Part shown: one piece after another, positions 9,019 to 20,310 of the stretch
Layout of the letters: every line of letters begins with the position of its first letter
Numbering within the stretch: position 1 is the stretch's first letter
From: Thozetella sp. PMI_491
Taxonomy: Eukaryota > Ascomycota > Sordariomycetes > Chaetosphaeriales > Chaetosphaeriaceae
Direction of reading: 5' to 3'
NCBI GenBank assembly: GCA_021432635.1
Contig: MU270021.1
Span: 1,186,594-1,250,593 of the forward strand
Length of the DNA stretch: 64,000 bases
Translations under genes and position numbers: made by a program
Notes under the pieces: generated by a model
What the model saw: the letters and a program-made list of their open reading frames with translations, nothing else
Databases searched by the model: none
What the model was told of the DNA's origin: nothing

Positions 9019-12000
9019 TCACAGCTGCAACGATCTTAAACCTCCAGCTTCACCAAATCGGAAGAGGGCTAGCTTAAGCCTCTCTTCACAGCCCTGATGG
9101 CCTCCCTTCTCCGCATATGCCTTCGCGCTTTTAATTTCTTCCACGCTGTACCACGCTGCGCCTTCCGTGAGTAAGATATTCAGCGCGCTCATCCGACCAT
9201 GCTCAGCCGCCCCTTCAAGCGCCGTTCGTCCGTGAACGGCTGCCGGCGCAGCATGGATTTCGGCCCCTTTGTCCAACAAGAGCCTAACGATTCTCACACT
9301 CCCATGAATGGCTGCAAGCTGTAGGGCAGTCGCACCGCCATTCACAGCTGGTGGAGCATTAATTTCTGCACCCTCGTCGAGCAGGAAGCTCACCATCTGG
9401 AAACTCCCCTGCTCACAAGCTTTCTGCAAAGGTGTACGCTTCAGCCCCCGTCGTGCTGGCCGGTTGACATTCGAGCCTCGGCTCAGCAACAACGTCACGG
9501 TCGGTAAGCTTTTAACGGAGATAGCCTCTAATAGTGGGGTATTGCCGTCGACGGTTGCCTCCCGATCAGCACCCGCGTCGAGAAGCTGACAGATCATCCC
9601 CAAATCGCTCTCTTTAGAGCTCCTGATAGCAATGTGAAGAAGGTCAAACCTGGAGCCACAGAGGTGCTTGTAGTTGGTTACCGTCAGCTTCAAACTAAAT
9701 AATTTGCCCAAAGCAGAGGCATCGCCAGACTGAATGGCTGTCGTGAGAGCTCCCCCCCCGAAACAGCATATTCCATCTGGATATTTGGAAGAGAAAGCTT
9801 CGAAAAGGATATCTTGTAGTATTCGATTGCCGCTCTCGAGTGCGATGGAAAGTGCTTCGTCATTCGCCGGAGAAGCATCGTGTTGCAGTAAGAGGCGCAC
9901 CATGCGCTCATCGCCGGCCTTAACTGCGTCTTCGAGTCCACATGGGTAGGCCCCCCACTCCAAAAGGAGAGATGCAATCTTAGCGTTACGAGTTGCGATT
10001 GCGGCTTCCAGTAGTGCCTTTGAGTCACTCAGCTTCAGTCCCATTCGAATGAGGCATTCAAGTTGGGACGTCTCCCCCCATCGAACAGCTTCCGGGACTG
10101 CATCAGAGTGCTCACAGAAGTCGAGAAGCTGGCAACTGAAGCTGAAGTACTCCAGGACCGTATCCACAAGGCCCAAATACCGTAGTTTTAGTGCCAAGTA
10201 TAATAGCTTGCCATTCATCGCGCACTCATTAATTTCCGTGGTTTCGGCCGTTTCTGTTCTTGCAATATGAATTATCAACGTCATAGCCATCTCAACATGT
10301 CCCATTTCCATTACCTTCTCAGCAAGGCCCCGCAGGTCCACACTATGTCTAGTTGGCAGCAGTGCGAGAAGACGTTGGAGATAGGGACAATCACCCACTT
10401 CGGTTGCTGCAGACATTGCCGCTTCTAACTCCCGCATACTGCTTGAAATCTCATCCAATGCCCCATGTTGCTCGAGACGCCGGACTAGGTTTGAGTTTCG
10501 CAAGCGGATTGCCTCAGCTAGTCCGGTAGTTGGCCTACAGTTTTGTGACTCCGAGAGATCACATCCGCAAGTGGAGCGTATACCGTAGCTAGTATACCCA
10601 AATGCTTCGTATGAGTGGAACATGTGTGCGAAGCAAACCGCTGTTTGCCGTGCACAGCTACCATGCTTCATTAGAGTGTCTACCAACTCGAGTCGCCCAC
10701 TGTGAATCGCAGCTGCAAGATGACCATTGGATGGTTGGATATGTCCCAAGAGGTACTCCGCGAGCTGAAATTTGCCCTTTAAGATCGCCACGTGGAGACA
10801 CTGGTCCAAGGATCCACGGTATTTAACTGCACACGGTGGCGTACAATTCGAGACCTGGCAGGTCATTAAAATATTTCTGATGACTTTATCGGCGAGTTGG
10901 TCTTCCAATTTTCCCACAATGCAAGTAAGTATGGACGCATGCACCGCGTCTCCCATACGTTGGAAAAGCTCTTTGTGCCCTTCGTTTAGTATCGCTTGGA
11001 CACATATCTCGACCAAATCGCCGCTTTGGCTCATATGGTGAATAACTGTTCCGAAAAAGTCCACGGTGATCTTGGCTCCGTTGATAATTAGTAATCTCAC
11101 AATTTTGGTGATCTCCGTGCTCGCTTGGACTAGTTCTGGGATGTCTTCAGTGCTCTTGCGATGTTGCACTGGGATTATTGCTTCTAGTGCACAGCCGATA
11201 AAGTAGTGATTTGGCTCGTTGCTAGTGATACAGACACTAGCACCGTGGGAGAGCAGTATCTGAACGATTCTGAAGTGATGAAGACGAGAAGCTAAGGCAA
11301 GTGGAGTATAAGCACGCCCTTTGTACTCGCAGACGACCCGGTCTGGGTGAATCTGATTTATTCTGCCTGAGGTTATCGTGAGGATGATGTTCACCGCCTC
11401 ATCATCACCCGCTTCAATGGCAGCGCGGAAGAGATTGACAGCAAGGGGCTTCGCGATGGTGAGGTCGTCTGAGCGGAGACTCTCGAAGAGGCAAGAGCTG
11501 ATGTCGGGGTCAACTCTTAGTATGCCAAAAAGAATCACGTGGGGAATCTGGTGGAGGCCCGCAAAATTATTGACGATGGAGAAGAAAACTCTTTTATGGA
11601 TTTCCGCCGTGGCCATTCTTCCACGGAAAACTAGCGCAAGTGTCTCTCCTGGATCACTTTTAAAGAAGTCGTCGTCCACCAGCGATGTCAAATTATCCAG
11701 GATCATCTGGGCATCTGGAAAGCCAGCGTTGAAAGTAAACCTAAACCGGGGTTCTTGGGAGATACTCCAGAGCATCATGTCAATGCACTCCTTGGACAGC
11801 GTCCATTGAGGCAGACGCGGCCCGAAGTTATAGATCGCGCTTGCCGATGGACTAGCCAGGTCCCATTCATGAGAATCGAGAAAGGAGAGCTCTGAAAGCA
11901 TGCACTCGGCATCTAATGGACGGAAGTTATCGTTCAAAGGTTCTAGAGTGTTTTGAGGCGAAGTTATAGCCAACGGAAAGTTGGCGAGCTGGGGACTAAG

Positions 12001-12808
12001 CAGGGAGGCTATCGGGGGACTCTCTGGGAGCCATCCGAATAGATCCCCTTGTAGTGTCTGACTTTCGATTTCGAAGAGGCTGTTGTTCATATTTCTCAGG
12101 ACGAGAGCTGAAGAGATGGAGACTTCCGGAACGTCGAGCATTCCATCTTTGACAGAGTATTTCGTATATTGGCCATCCGAGCGGCGTACCTCAATACTCC
12201 AGAGACTCGACCGTGCTGACGGTGCAGCCGGCTCTAGAGCAATATTTGTTAATACCAAATTAACGTGTCACGATACCTTCGCTCTTACCAGCTGGCCCTT
12301 CAAGTGCTGTGCTTCTTCGTTTGTCGTAGCGTCGAGCTCTCTTAATCCTACTTTCGTCTAGGACGCAAGTGCCGAGTCTGATCCGGGGCTCAAGGCCCTG
12401 TCCGTTCAACTCGTCATAGATGGGTAAGATGGTTTCCCAGTCGCGCTTCTTCAGATTCTTAACAGCTGCCCATTTCTTAAGCTGGGTTTCATACTGAGAT
12501 ACTCTGAGGAGTGGTAAGCGTCTGGAGAACCGCTAAGTTTGACACGAGCTAAACTGGATAGGCTGAAGATGGAGCGCAGTGATTGCTTCTTGGTAGGAAA
12601 TAGTACGAAGAAGACACGAAGTCAACCTAAGTGTCAGTTTGACTCACGTTGCTTGAAATTGGTGCTCATCTCGCATGACTTGGATCATGTTTCGGCCGCC
12701 GCTCTTGGCGCTATCGAGAGGCAGATTCTCGCCGTAACGGAGCCCAATGATGGTCTCTTTGTGTTGCTCCCATACTTCTTGCTGTATTTCTTGTGAATTG
12801 GGCGCCAT
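9019..12808 (-). CDS. Clr5-domain ankyrin-repeat protein
   Basis: Three exons on the minus strand (12808-12648, 12503-12289, 12233-9019) give 1,196 residues. The first two exons encode an N-terminal Clr5 domain: WEQHKE near residue 13, then a conserved acidic/aromatic run and LKKW directly after the first splice junction. This domain is common at the N-terminus of fungal proteins thought to bind DNA. After a low-complexity middle, the C-terminal two thirds carry many degenerate ankyrin repeats, seen as repeating LLxxGA and TPLxxA-type motifs, clearest near the end. Intron 1 has a GTGAGT donor, and intron 2 (55 bases) has GTAAGA and a CTAG acceptor. Such proteins are usually of unknown function. 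A scaffold or regulator joining DNA contact to protein-protein contact is an inference. Confidence 0.85.
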
Positions 12809-12950
12809 CCTGGTAGCTTGAGTGATAGACGGTAATATGTGAAGTGTTTGGGATGCTGTCCTGTTTCTTGCTGTCTCGGGCTTTAAGCTTGGGGGTGAAG
12901 TCCAACAGCTCAGTGTTGGGACTTGAATTTGGAATTTATAAGTCGTCGGA

Positions 12951-13069
12951 CGCCCGGTTTTGGCACGCCCGGTTTTGGCATGCGCATTTGCTGCCCAAGG
13001 CCCCCGTTCGATTTTGGCGCCGGTTTCGTCACGCAAGGCTCTGGTCAGATGTGGCGTCCGGTTTTGTCA
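12951..13069. repeat. Cluster of short direct repeats (GGTTTTGGCA-like)
   Basis: A 15-base unit is repeated twice in perfect tandem at 12951-12965 and 12966-12980. Related ten-base copies follow at 13010-13019, 13022-13031 and 13060-13069. The cluster lies about 140-260 bases upstream of the ankyrin gene start. It could be a decayed minisatellite or a set of factor sites. Confidence 0.6.
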
Positions 13070-14576
13070 CCCTCTCCGAAGATTCCCTCGTGTGTTGCCG
13101 GCCAATCGGGCTTGAGACTTTTGGAGACAACTGAACGTGACATCTATTGGCTATTGCTGCAGATGTAGGTGCCTCTCTGGGTCTGTGCAGCTGACCTGGG
13201 CACACCGCTGCATCGCTGGTCGCTTTGGAGACCATCCATAACTCTCACGACGAAAGAGGCACGGGCTGACGCCTATGCCGGATCTAAAACTGATTGTAAA
13301 TAAAACAAATTGCGTACAATACGTATATACTTAGTCTATCGTCAAGAAGACCCGACTCATCTCACGAGTTGTGAGAAGGTTATGGAAGCGTGGCCATCTA
13401 ATCTCTCTACAATTTGTTCATACGCTATGCAATCCTCATCTTCGATAGTCAAGAGTACCTCCTGGTCAAAGGCAGTAAGCAGAACCAACTAGGTTGGTGC
13501 TTGTGTGTAATTTGTATTTGTAGCTTACTGCGACTACGTACTCTCTTAAACAACGCCGCAAGCTGGAAGACAATTGGCCATAAGCCCGCCCATGGTGTGG
13601 TTGTGACGGCATTGCTGCTGCACCTCTCACTTGATCATTTGCTGCCACATTTTTTCGTCTAGAGCGACCAGGAGTTAAAGCCGATAATTTTTTAACCAAG
13701 CCATTCCCCAAAGACGAATGGCTACTTAACAAATATATGATCAATTTATTTATGGACGTGTCCTCAAAGCCACACCCTTCCCCGCAAAAAATGTAAATTT
13801 CGATTGTACAGTGTCTCTGGAAGTGGCGATAAAATGCCGTGGCCCTAATGGGAATATATGTTACGCCATTCCCACGAAATGCCTAGGTGGATAGGCGAGC
13901 GCATCTTTGTGTCCCAGCCCAAGTCCTCTGAATCCTGCCCTACATGGTTGCACTATGCTTGTAACTGAAAACCATGAGTCAACATATGGGAAAAGCATGC
14001 CCAAGTATGTACTGCCATATGTTACCTGTGAAAAGATCATGGCCGTACCAGCCCATCCCACATTGCAGACGCCGTCCACATCGGGGATCCAAAACTCAAA
14101 CATGGTTTGCGGGTGCTGGTGTCCCCCATGATTTACAGTGCATGACGCCCGTATCTCGCCGTAAGTCCCCGTGCTGGCGCTAAACATTCCCCGCATGGTT
14201 CCCCGCACAAAGACGCAGCAGTGTCATATGTGCCTATATCTACCTCGACCGCGATTCCCCGCTCTACGACAAGGGGAATTGCCTAGGTGCTTAGACGGGA
14301 GTCATACACGTTCCTGGGCTTGGTGTCGGACCCCTCGCGGGTGCGTGAAGTTACCCCAAAATTCTAGCTTGGCCCTACGGAGCAGACGAGTGAGGACCCA
14401 GACCCACGCGCACTCGAACCGCCAAGCCCCCCCTTCCAACCCGATATATTCATGTGCACTTCGTAAGAGAAACACAATATTCCATCCAAGGTCCCTCGAA
14501 GAAAAGATTCATCATTCCGGTCGTCACATTGCATTGTGCTACTTAGAATGGCATGTTGGTCAGTCCATGTCTGCTG

Positions 14577-14643
14577 GCCGGGCCGGCCGGGTGAAGCCGG
14601 GCGTCGTATATAAATTGTGGTGGCCACCTCCGGCCGGCCCGGC
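14577..14643. repeat. GC-rich inverted repeat (hairpin)
   Basis: Arms at 14577-14590 and 14630-14643 are perfect 14-base reverse complements made only of G and C. They are separated by a 39-base loop that includes a TATATAAAT string. No coding context. Confidence 0.7.
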
Positions 14644-15303
14644 GCTAAACCAAGGAGCTTTGCGCTCAGAAAACAAATCGCTTTAGTTTAAGAAATGGTA
14701 TATAATCCCAATATCACTATGCGGGGAAGCCCACCAATGCCTGCGAAACGCGCTTCGTAGCGCGGATCGCAATGCTTCCAAGGTTTCGCCCTGGCTGGCT
14801 AGTTCCGCTCCCTCCCCCACATTAGCGTGAGGACGTGCAAGCCGTGCCGACAATCGCCGGCAAGCCTTTTAGGGCATGGCCTCCCTGACCGGCTAACCGA
14901 CGGCTGTCCAGGGGCTGGCGACTCGCTTGAACAATTCGGGTCGAGGGAGGGTCCACTTCTTTGTGGCGCCCGGGCCGGGGAGCTTGGTAAAGCTCAGGGC
15001 TGGACCCCTTCGGGAGCTAGAAGCCCCTGTTAGCGCAGGGCCGCCCTCCTATCCTCGGAATGTAGCCGGCATGACTCGCTGGAGCTACAGCTTAGCTGTC
15101 CGTGTATATCCGACGGCATGGCACTTCTTAACTGGGGAAGCCCCCACGAGCTCCAGCCCCTGTCGAAGTGACCGTGAGTCTCTACGGCCCAACATCTATT
15201 TCCCGCCTTCTCGCTGCTCGAACTGCTCTGAGAACTCGCCAGGGAGCTGTAAATTGCCAATTTTCTTTTCACCTCATCTGTACTACGTGTGACCTTCATC
15301 AAG

Positions 15304-17034
15304 ATGGCGGAATACCACAAGGAAGCCGTCTCAAAGGTGAGCAGACAGAAGAAACAACATGAGCCTCATCTCTTCCAAGGCTAATCATACCTACGCACTG
15401 TATACAGCTCAAGGATGGCAGCCTCCTCATCCAGGACGCTTTTATCGATGGCCAATGGGTTGCTAAGGACCTGAAGTTCGACGTCTACGGTCCGTCCTCA
15501 CCCCCGAAAAGGTGGTCTATCCCTCCAGCTGCTAACAGCAAAACAGAACCCTCAACAGCGACTGTCCTTGGCCAGGTCGCAAACTGCAATCTCGATGATT
15601 TCAAGAAAGCCATCGACAGCGCCAATGAGGCTCAGAGCACCTTTTTCGAGAGTACGACGGGCGCTAGCCGAGGCGCGATGCTGAGGAAATGGTATGACCT
15701 GGTGGTGGCTAACAAGGACGACTGTACGTATCTCCCTTAACTGCCGGTTGATACGAACTGACGAACAACGGAAAGTGGCCGTGATTCTTTCGCTGGAAAA
15801 CGGAAAGACGTACTCTGAAGCCCTCGGCGAGGTCATGTATGCCGCCGGCTTCATCTCGTGGTTTGCCGAGGAAGCGACGCGGTCGTACGGCGTGACGATC
15901 CCCTCATCTTCCCCTCACACCACCCTCATGACTATCCGGGAGCCCGTCGGTGTATGCGGCATCATCACGCCGTGGAACTTCCCCGCTGCCATGATTACGC
16001 GCAAGATCGCCCCCGCGCTGGCCGCCGGCTGCTGCGTCGTCATCAAGCCGCCGTCCGAGACGCCGTACTCATGCGCCGCCTTTGTGAAGCTCGCCATCGA
16101 GGCCGGCCTCCCTCCCAAGACGATCCAGGTTTGCCCGACGAAGGACCGCCAGGCCGCGACCGAGCTCGCCACCAACCCGTTGGTCAAGAAGATCTCCTTC
16201 ACCGGTTCTACCGGCGTCGGCAAGATGCTGGCCAAGCTAGCCACCGGCACCCTTAAGAAGCTCAGCTTGGAACTCGGCGGAAACGCCCCGTTCATCGTCT
16301 TCGACGATGCAGATGTCGACCTCGCCGTCGAGGGTGCCATGTTCTGCAAGTTCCGGTGCTCCGGACAGACTTGCGTCTGGTGAGGAACTTTCCCCTCCCT
16401 CTCTCGTGCAAATGGACTTGTTACTCATGATTGATTTTAATCCATCAGCGCCAACCGATTGTACGTTCAGAAAGGCATTGCCAAGGAGTTCACCGCCAAG
16501 CTTGTCGAGAAGGTCGCTGCTTTGCAAATGGGAGGTGGCCTCGACAAGGCCACCACACAAGGCCCTCTCGTCAACAAGGCCGCCGTCGTCAAGGTCAAGG
16601 AGCACGTAGATGACGCCACGTCTAAAGGCGCGCGTATCGAGACTGGCGGCGTCCTTAGCGATTCTCCAGGCTTCTTCTACCCGCCAACTGTCCTGTCTGG
16701 CGTGACAGCTGAGATGGTGGTGGCCAACGACGAGACCTTCGGGCCCCTGGCCCCCGTTTTTGAGTTCGAGACCGAGGAGGAGGCCGTGCGGTTGGCCAAC
16801 AACACTGAGTTCGGCCTGGCGGGCTACTTCTTCTCCAAGGACGTCGGCCGTGTCATGCGTGTTGCTCAGAAACTGCAGGTGGGAATGGTCGGCGTGAACA
16901 CGGGCAAGATCAGCGCGGCTGAGGCACCCTTTGGTGGCGTCAAGGAGAGCGGTTATGGAAAGGAGGGTAGTCTCTATGGTCTCCAAGAGTACCAGAACAT
17001 CAAGAGCATCACCATCGGAAATCTGAACGCTTAG
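15304..17034 (+). CDS. NAD(P)-dependent aldehyde dehydrogenase, succinate-semialdehyde-dehydrogenase type
   Basis: Five exons (15304-15336, 15408-15489, 15547-15723, 15776-16379, 16449-17034) give 493 residues. The aldehyde dehydrogenase signature is complete: LELGG with general base E263, and GQTC with nucleophile C297. The cofactor motif FTGSTGVGK and a C-terminal PFGGVKESGYGKEG are typical of succinate-semialdehyde dehydrogenases. The likely reaction is oxidation of succinate semialdehyde to succinate, the last step of the GABA shunt, though other semialdehydes cannot be excluded. The splice between exons 4 and 5 restores CVCANR right after the nucleophile. Intron 2 has a weak GTCCGT donor. 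The first exon is only 33 bases. No targeting peptide is obvious, suggesting the cytosol. A GABA-permease-like gene lies 26 kb away, not adjacent. Confidence 0.92.
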
Positions 17035-18140
17035 GGGAGAAGTGTATACCAAAAAAGAAATAATATCTTGGCACACCTCTGATGCCGGCACCACATTTCC
17101 ACAGACTTGCTCGGGAAGGGTCTCCGTAAACCCCATTTGGGAGCGACCGATGTGCTCAGCACGATGAACAGGCCGTCCTGGAACTGCCGTGATGATTTTT
17201 TTCTTGGGTGGCAACTACGGCAGGATTGACCCAGAGAGTTGTGTCAAGCCATCCTGTAGCTTGGGGGCGCAAGGAAGCAGCCCTTCGGGGCCTTGCGAGG
17301 GGTTGAGTTGAGAATCGCGAATGAGAAGACAGCACTCTTTCAGTGAGAGCACAGATTCTTCTAGCTGAGGTTGTATCTATGCTTGCCTAGGCTCTTGTTA
17401 TTCCTCCCGGACCGATCACACGCTAGGCGAAACGACTTGGCCGCCCCCATGCAGGTTTCAATCTGTATAGGGCTTCGGGCCAAGACCCGAGACCAGGCCC
17501 GAGCGGGAACATCCCAGGCCCGGGACGGTAAAGTATTTGTCTGTCTATCTAGCTACCTAATCATCAATTTAGGTACCTGGTCCGGAATCAGGCAACATTG
17601 CGGGATGCAGTAATCGCATGGTCCCACCGGTCCAAAAGGGGGCTGCCAATGACTGCTCGCGGCCCCCCCACCACCGTAGCAACGGCACAACTATTTTGCA
17701 TCTGCCGTGCTAACTTGGGCGCTGCGTGCCGGCGGCGCGCGCCCTAGCGGCGAGACCCTTCCGCGGGCCGCATCGGAAATGCCCCGCCTACCGGTCCTGT
17801 AAAACAGCAGCACCGCCGCCATGCATGGAAAATGCCACGCCCAGCGTGCGGCGGCGCTCCTCGCCGCCTCCCAAGGCAACCTGTTTCTATTTATTAACCT
17901 CGCCGCCGATATGCAGCGTCCCAAAAAATTCCGACTCCGGAGAAGGGGTAATGTAAACGTAAGAGCGGGAAGCATCCGTGTCCGGGTGGCACGAACATGC
18001 CCTTCTTTGCCTGCCCTTCTCCGTGTTTTGTCACACGATTTGCTCGCGCGGCCATAAGAAGACAGCTGGATTTCGATGCCGTGGGCATCAGCACGTAAAG
18101 CCGCACCATTCTACTGCAGCCCAGGAGCCTGCTCATCGCC
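17035..18140. other. Intergenic region
   Basis: Upstream region of the PTH11-like gene. It contains a GC-rich stretch at about 17700-17880. No gene supported. Confidence 0.5.
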
Positions 18141-19378
18141 ATGTCTGCTTATCGTCGTAATCAAATTCAGGAAGGGGCGCTTCCGTCTGAGGGCGCCAAC
18201 GACAGCTATGGGTCGGCGATTCTTGCTGTTTGCTGGCTGGTGGAGGTTATATCCACCATCTTCATCGGGCTACGCGTCTACTGCAAGATGAGGCGATCAA
18301 AACACCTTTGGTGGGATGACTACGTGCTTTTGGCAGCCTGGGTACGTTGCCCAGTCCGGTCCTATTTCGCATATGGACACAGCTAAAATCGCCGGACACT
18401 AACCCAACCATTGCTATACAGTCATTCCAATCTGTCGACATGGTTCTCATAACTACTAATGTGGCTCTTGGGGATGGCCAGCATGTATACAATGTGGATC
18501 CCAAGTACCTTCCGACAATCGCCCTGCTGGGGAACATCTCTGGGACCTTTTCCATCATCGCGGCGTTCCTGAGCAAGACATCGTTCGGCATCACCCTTTT
18601 GCGTCTGACAAACGGATATCTTTCCATCTTCGTATGGGTCGCTATCATAACAATGGACATCGCGTTGGGGCTGAGTGCCCTGTTCATTTGGATCCAGTGC
18701 GACCCGCCTGCTAAGAATTGGCACCCAGAGCTGCCGGGTACTTGCTGGGACCCATCCTTCATGGCTAAGTACGGAGCATTCTCTGGAGGTATGCCATCCA
18801 TCCTCTCACAGCCTTGGTACGACCCAGCTAACATAGCCAACCTCGTATAGCATATTCCGCCGCCATGGACATTCTTTTTTCTCTACTTCCATGGACCATT
18901 TTATGGTCCTTGCAGATGCACACCAGAGAGAAAGTGGGAGTGGCTCTTGCGATGAGCATGGGTATCTTGTACGTCGCCACGAACACAGGCAACTACATGG
19001 TGATTCAAGCTGACCGAGGGACGCCACAGTGCTGGCGGCACCGCCATAGCGAAAGTAATTCAGCTGCCGCGGCTGGCGAACGGGGACTTCACATGTATGG
19101 ACACGGTCTAAGCCATAGCCAAGTATTGTACATTGCGAGTAATACTGACACTCCAAACAGATTACGAAAGCCAGGTCGTCATTTGGGGCACGGTCGAAAC
19201 TGCCGTAACCATCATGGCTGCTTCGGTCCCATTCTTGCGCGTCCTCGTGATCGAAGTAAGAGGGTCTTCATTCCGAAGAAGCGGGGATGGAAAAGAGGCA
19301 AACCCAAGCCAGATTTCGCCAACCACCCCGAGAAACTTCTCTCGGCCTGTAAAGCGGCTACAGATTGGTGAACCATGA
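18141..19378 (+). CDS. Fungal rhodopsin-domain integral membrane protein (PTH11-like)
   Basis: Five exons (18141-18341, 18422-18788, 18851-18968, 19030-19094, 19161-19378) give 322 residues. Family landmarks appear in order: an early helix ending in LRVYCK, LWWDDYVLL at the end of exon 1, IQCDPPAKNW with a later TCWD, an AAMDILFSLLPW helix, an REKVGVALAMS loop, and a final VIWGTVETAVTIMAASVPFLR helix. About seven hydrophobic segments are present. The C-terminal tail is basic and Ser/Pro-rich. This matches the fungal-specific rhodopsin/PTH11-related family, thought to act as G-protein-coupled-like receptors or membrane sensors. It lacks the N-terminal CFEM domain of classical PTH11. All introns have GTA donors, and the four in-phase joins make the model secure. 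The ligand is unknown. Confidence 0.9.
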
Positions 19379-20310
19379 CCTCCACACAAGCCAGCTCATA
19401 TCACCCGAGGACCCGGTCTGGAGATTCTGGAAATTTCCAAGGCTCGCTCAGCATCACGCAGGCAACTACTTAGTTGCCAGACCCTACCGAGAGGGGACGT
19501 CTCGAGATACAACTATAACCTCGAACTGCGGTGCAATCTGCAGTAGCGCCCCGAGAGTAAACAGGCCAACGTCGCCTTCCTGAATACTTGGCTCGGCCAG
19601 TTCCGGTCGTCGTTTGCTATTGATATATGGTTTGGCTCGAGAGAGAAGTAATCGATAAAATATCTGTCGTTAATGCCCAAGCTGCAGAGCCTAGAATTAT
19701 AGATGACCGTACTGATCATCATTTTGAAAGTGGCCATGATATCGAGCGTTTATCTCGTTCATTCTTGACCATCTTTAGAGACTATAGATGACCTGTATTT
19801 ATATTATTGAGAGTGCTTTCTATCGCTAGGGAGCACAAGCTAAGTTGACGGGCGATTCACTCTACAGTTGACGGGCGATTCACTCTAGATCACCACGCCA
19901 AGATAGACCAAGTGCCTCCACCGCACAACAGAACCAATAGAAGAGAAGCTGCTTGATGATAGAACTTTTTTTTCCCCTGTGTTGGCTAGGATATCAAGGA
20001 TATATTGCGATGCAGGAGACTACAGTCCGATAGCGGCCTATGCATCGGATCCGCCCGCAATAAAGAGATGCGGGCCGCTAGATCTAAGTGGTGCGGCCAA
20101 TTAACTCGCCTGGAACCTTTGCCCGCGGGGGGATACAAGAGAGATAGCCCGAGGCTTACCTCCATCCAACTCCCTTGTTCCCTGTAATTCTCCAGAGGTC
20201 GGACTTGCTATTTTTCTTCTGATCTTACGACGAGGACGAACTAGAAGCCTCGGCGGAGTACCCTGTCTCGTTACCGCGCATCCCAACCTATTCGAGTCGA
20301 GCCTGTCAGA
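19379..20310. other. Intergenic region with a short tandem duplication
   Basis: No supported gene. A 22-base sequence is duplicated with a 23-base period at 19843-19887. Confidence 0.5.
19843..19887. repeat. Two-copy tandem repeat, 23-base period
   Basis: Bases 19843-19864 and 19866-19887 are identical over 22 bases. It lies upstream of the amidase and is probably a simple slippage duplication. Confidence 0.75.

Larger units (their letters stand above)
12809..15303. other. Long gene-poor region with short repeats and a GC-rich hairpin
   Basis: About 2.5 kb without a supported gene. It contains a set of ten-base repeats at 12956-13069 in the ankyrin-gene promoter, and a 14-base perfect inver­ted repeat at 14577-14643. 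The last 600 bases are the upstream region of the aldehyde dehydrogenase. A 115-codon minus-strand stretch at 13861-14208 shows no recognisable family. Confidence 0.55.

Noticed and set aside
13861-14208. Minus-strand open frame of 115 codons in the gene-poor region.
   Set aside because: No recognisable domain, no good upstream context, and not joined to further plausible exons. A length reachable by chance in this much sequence.
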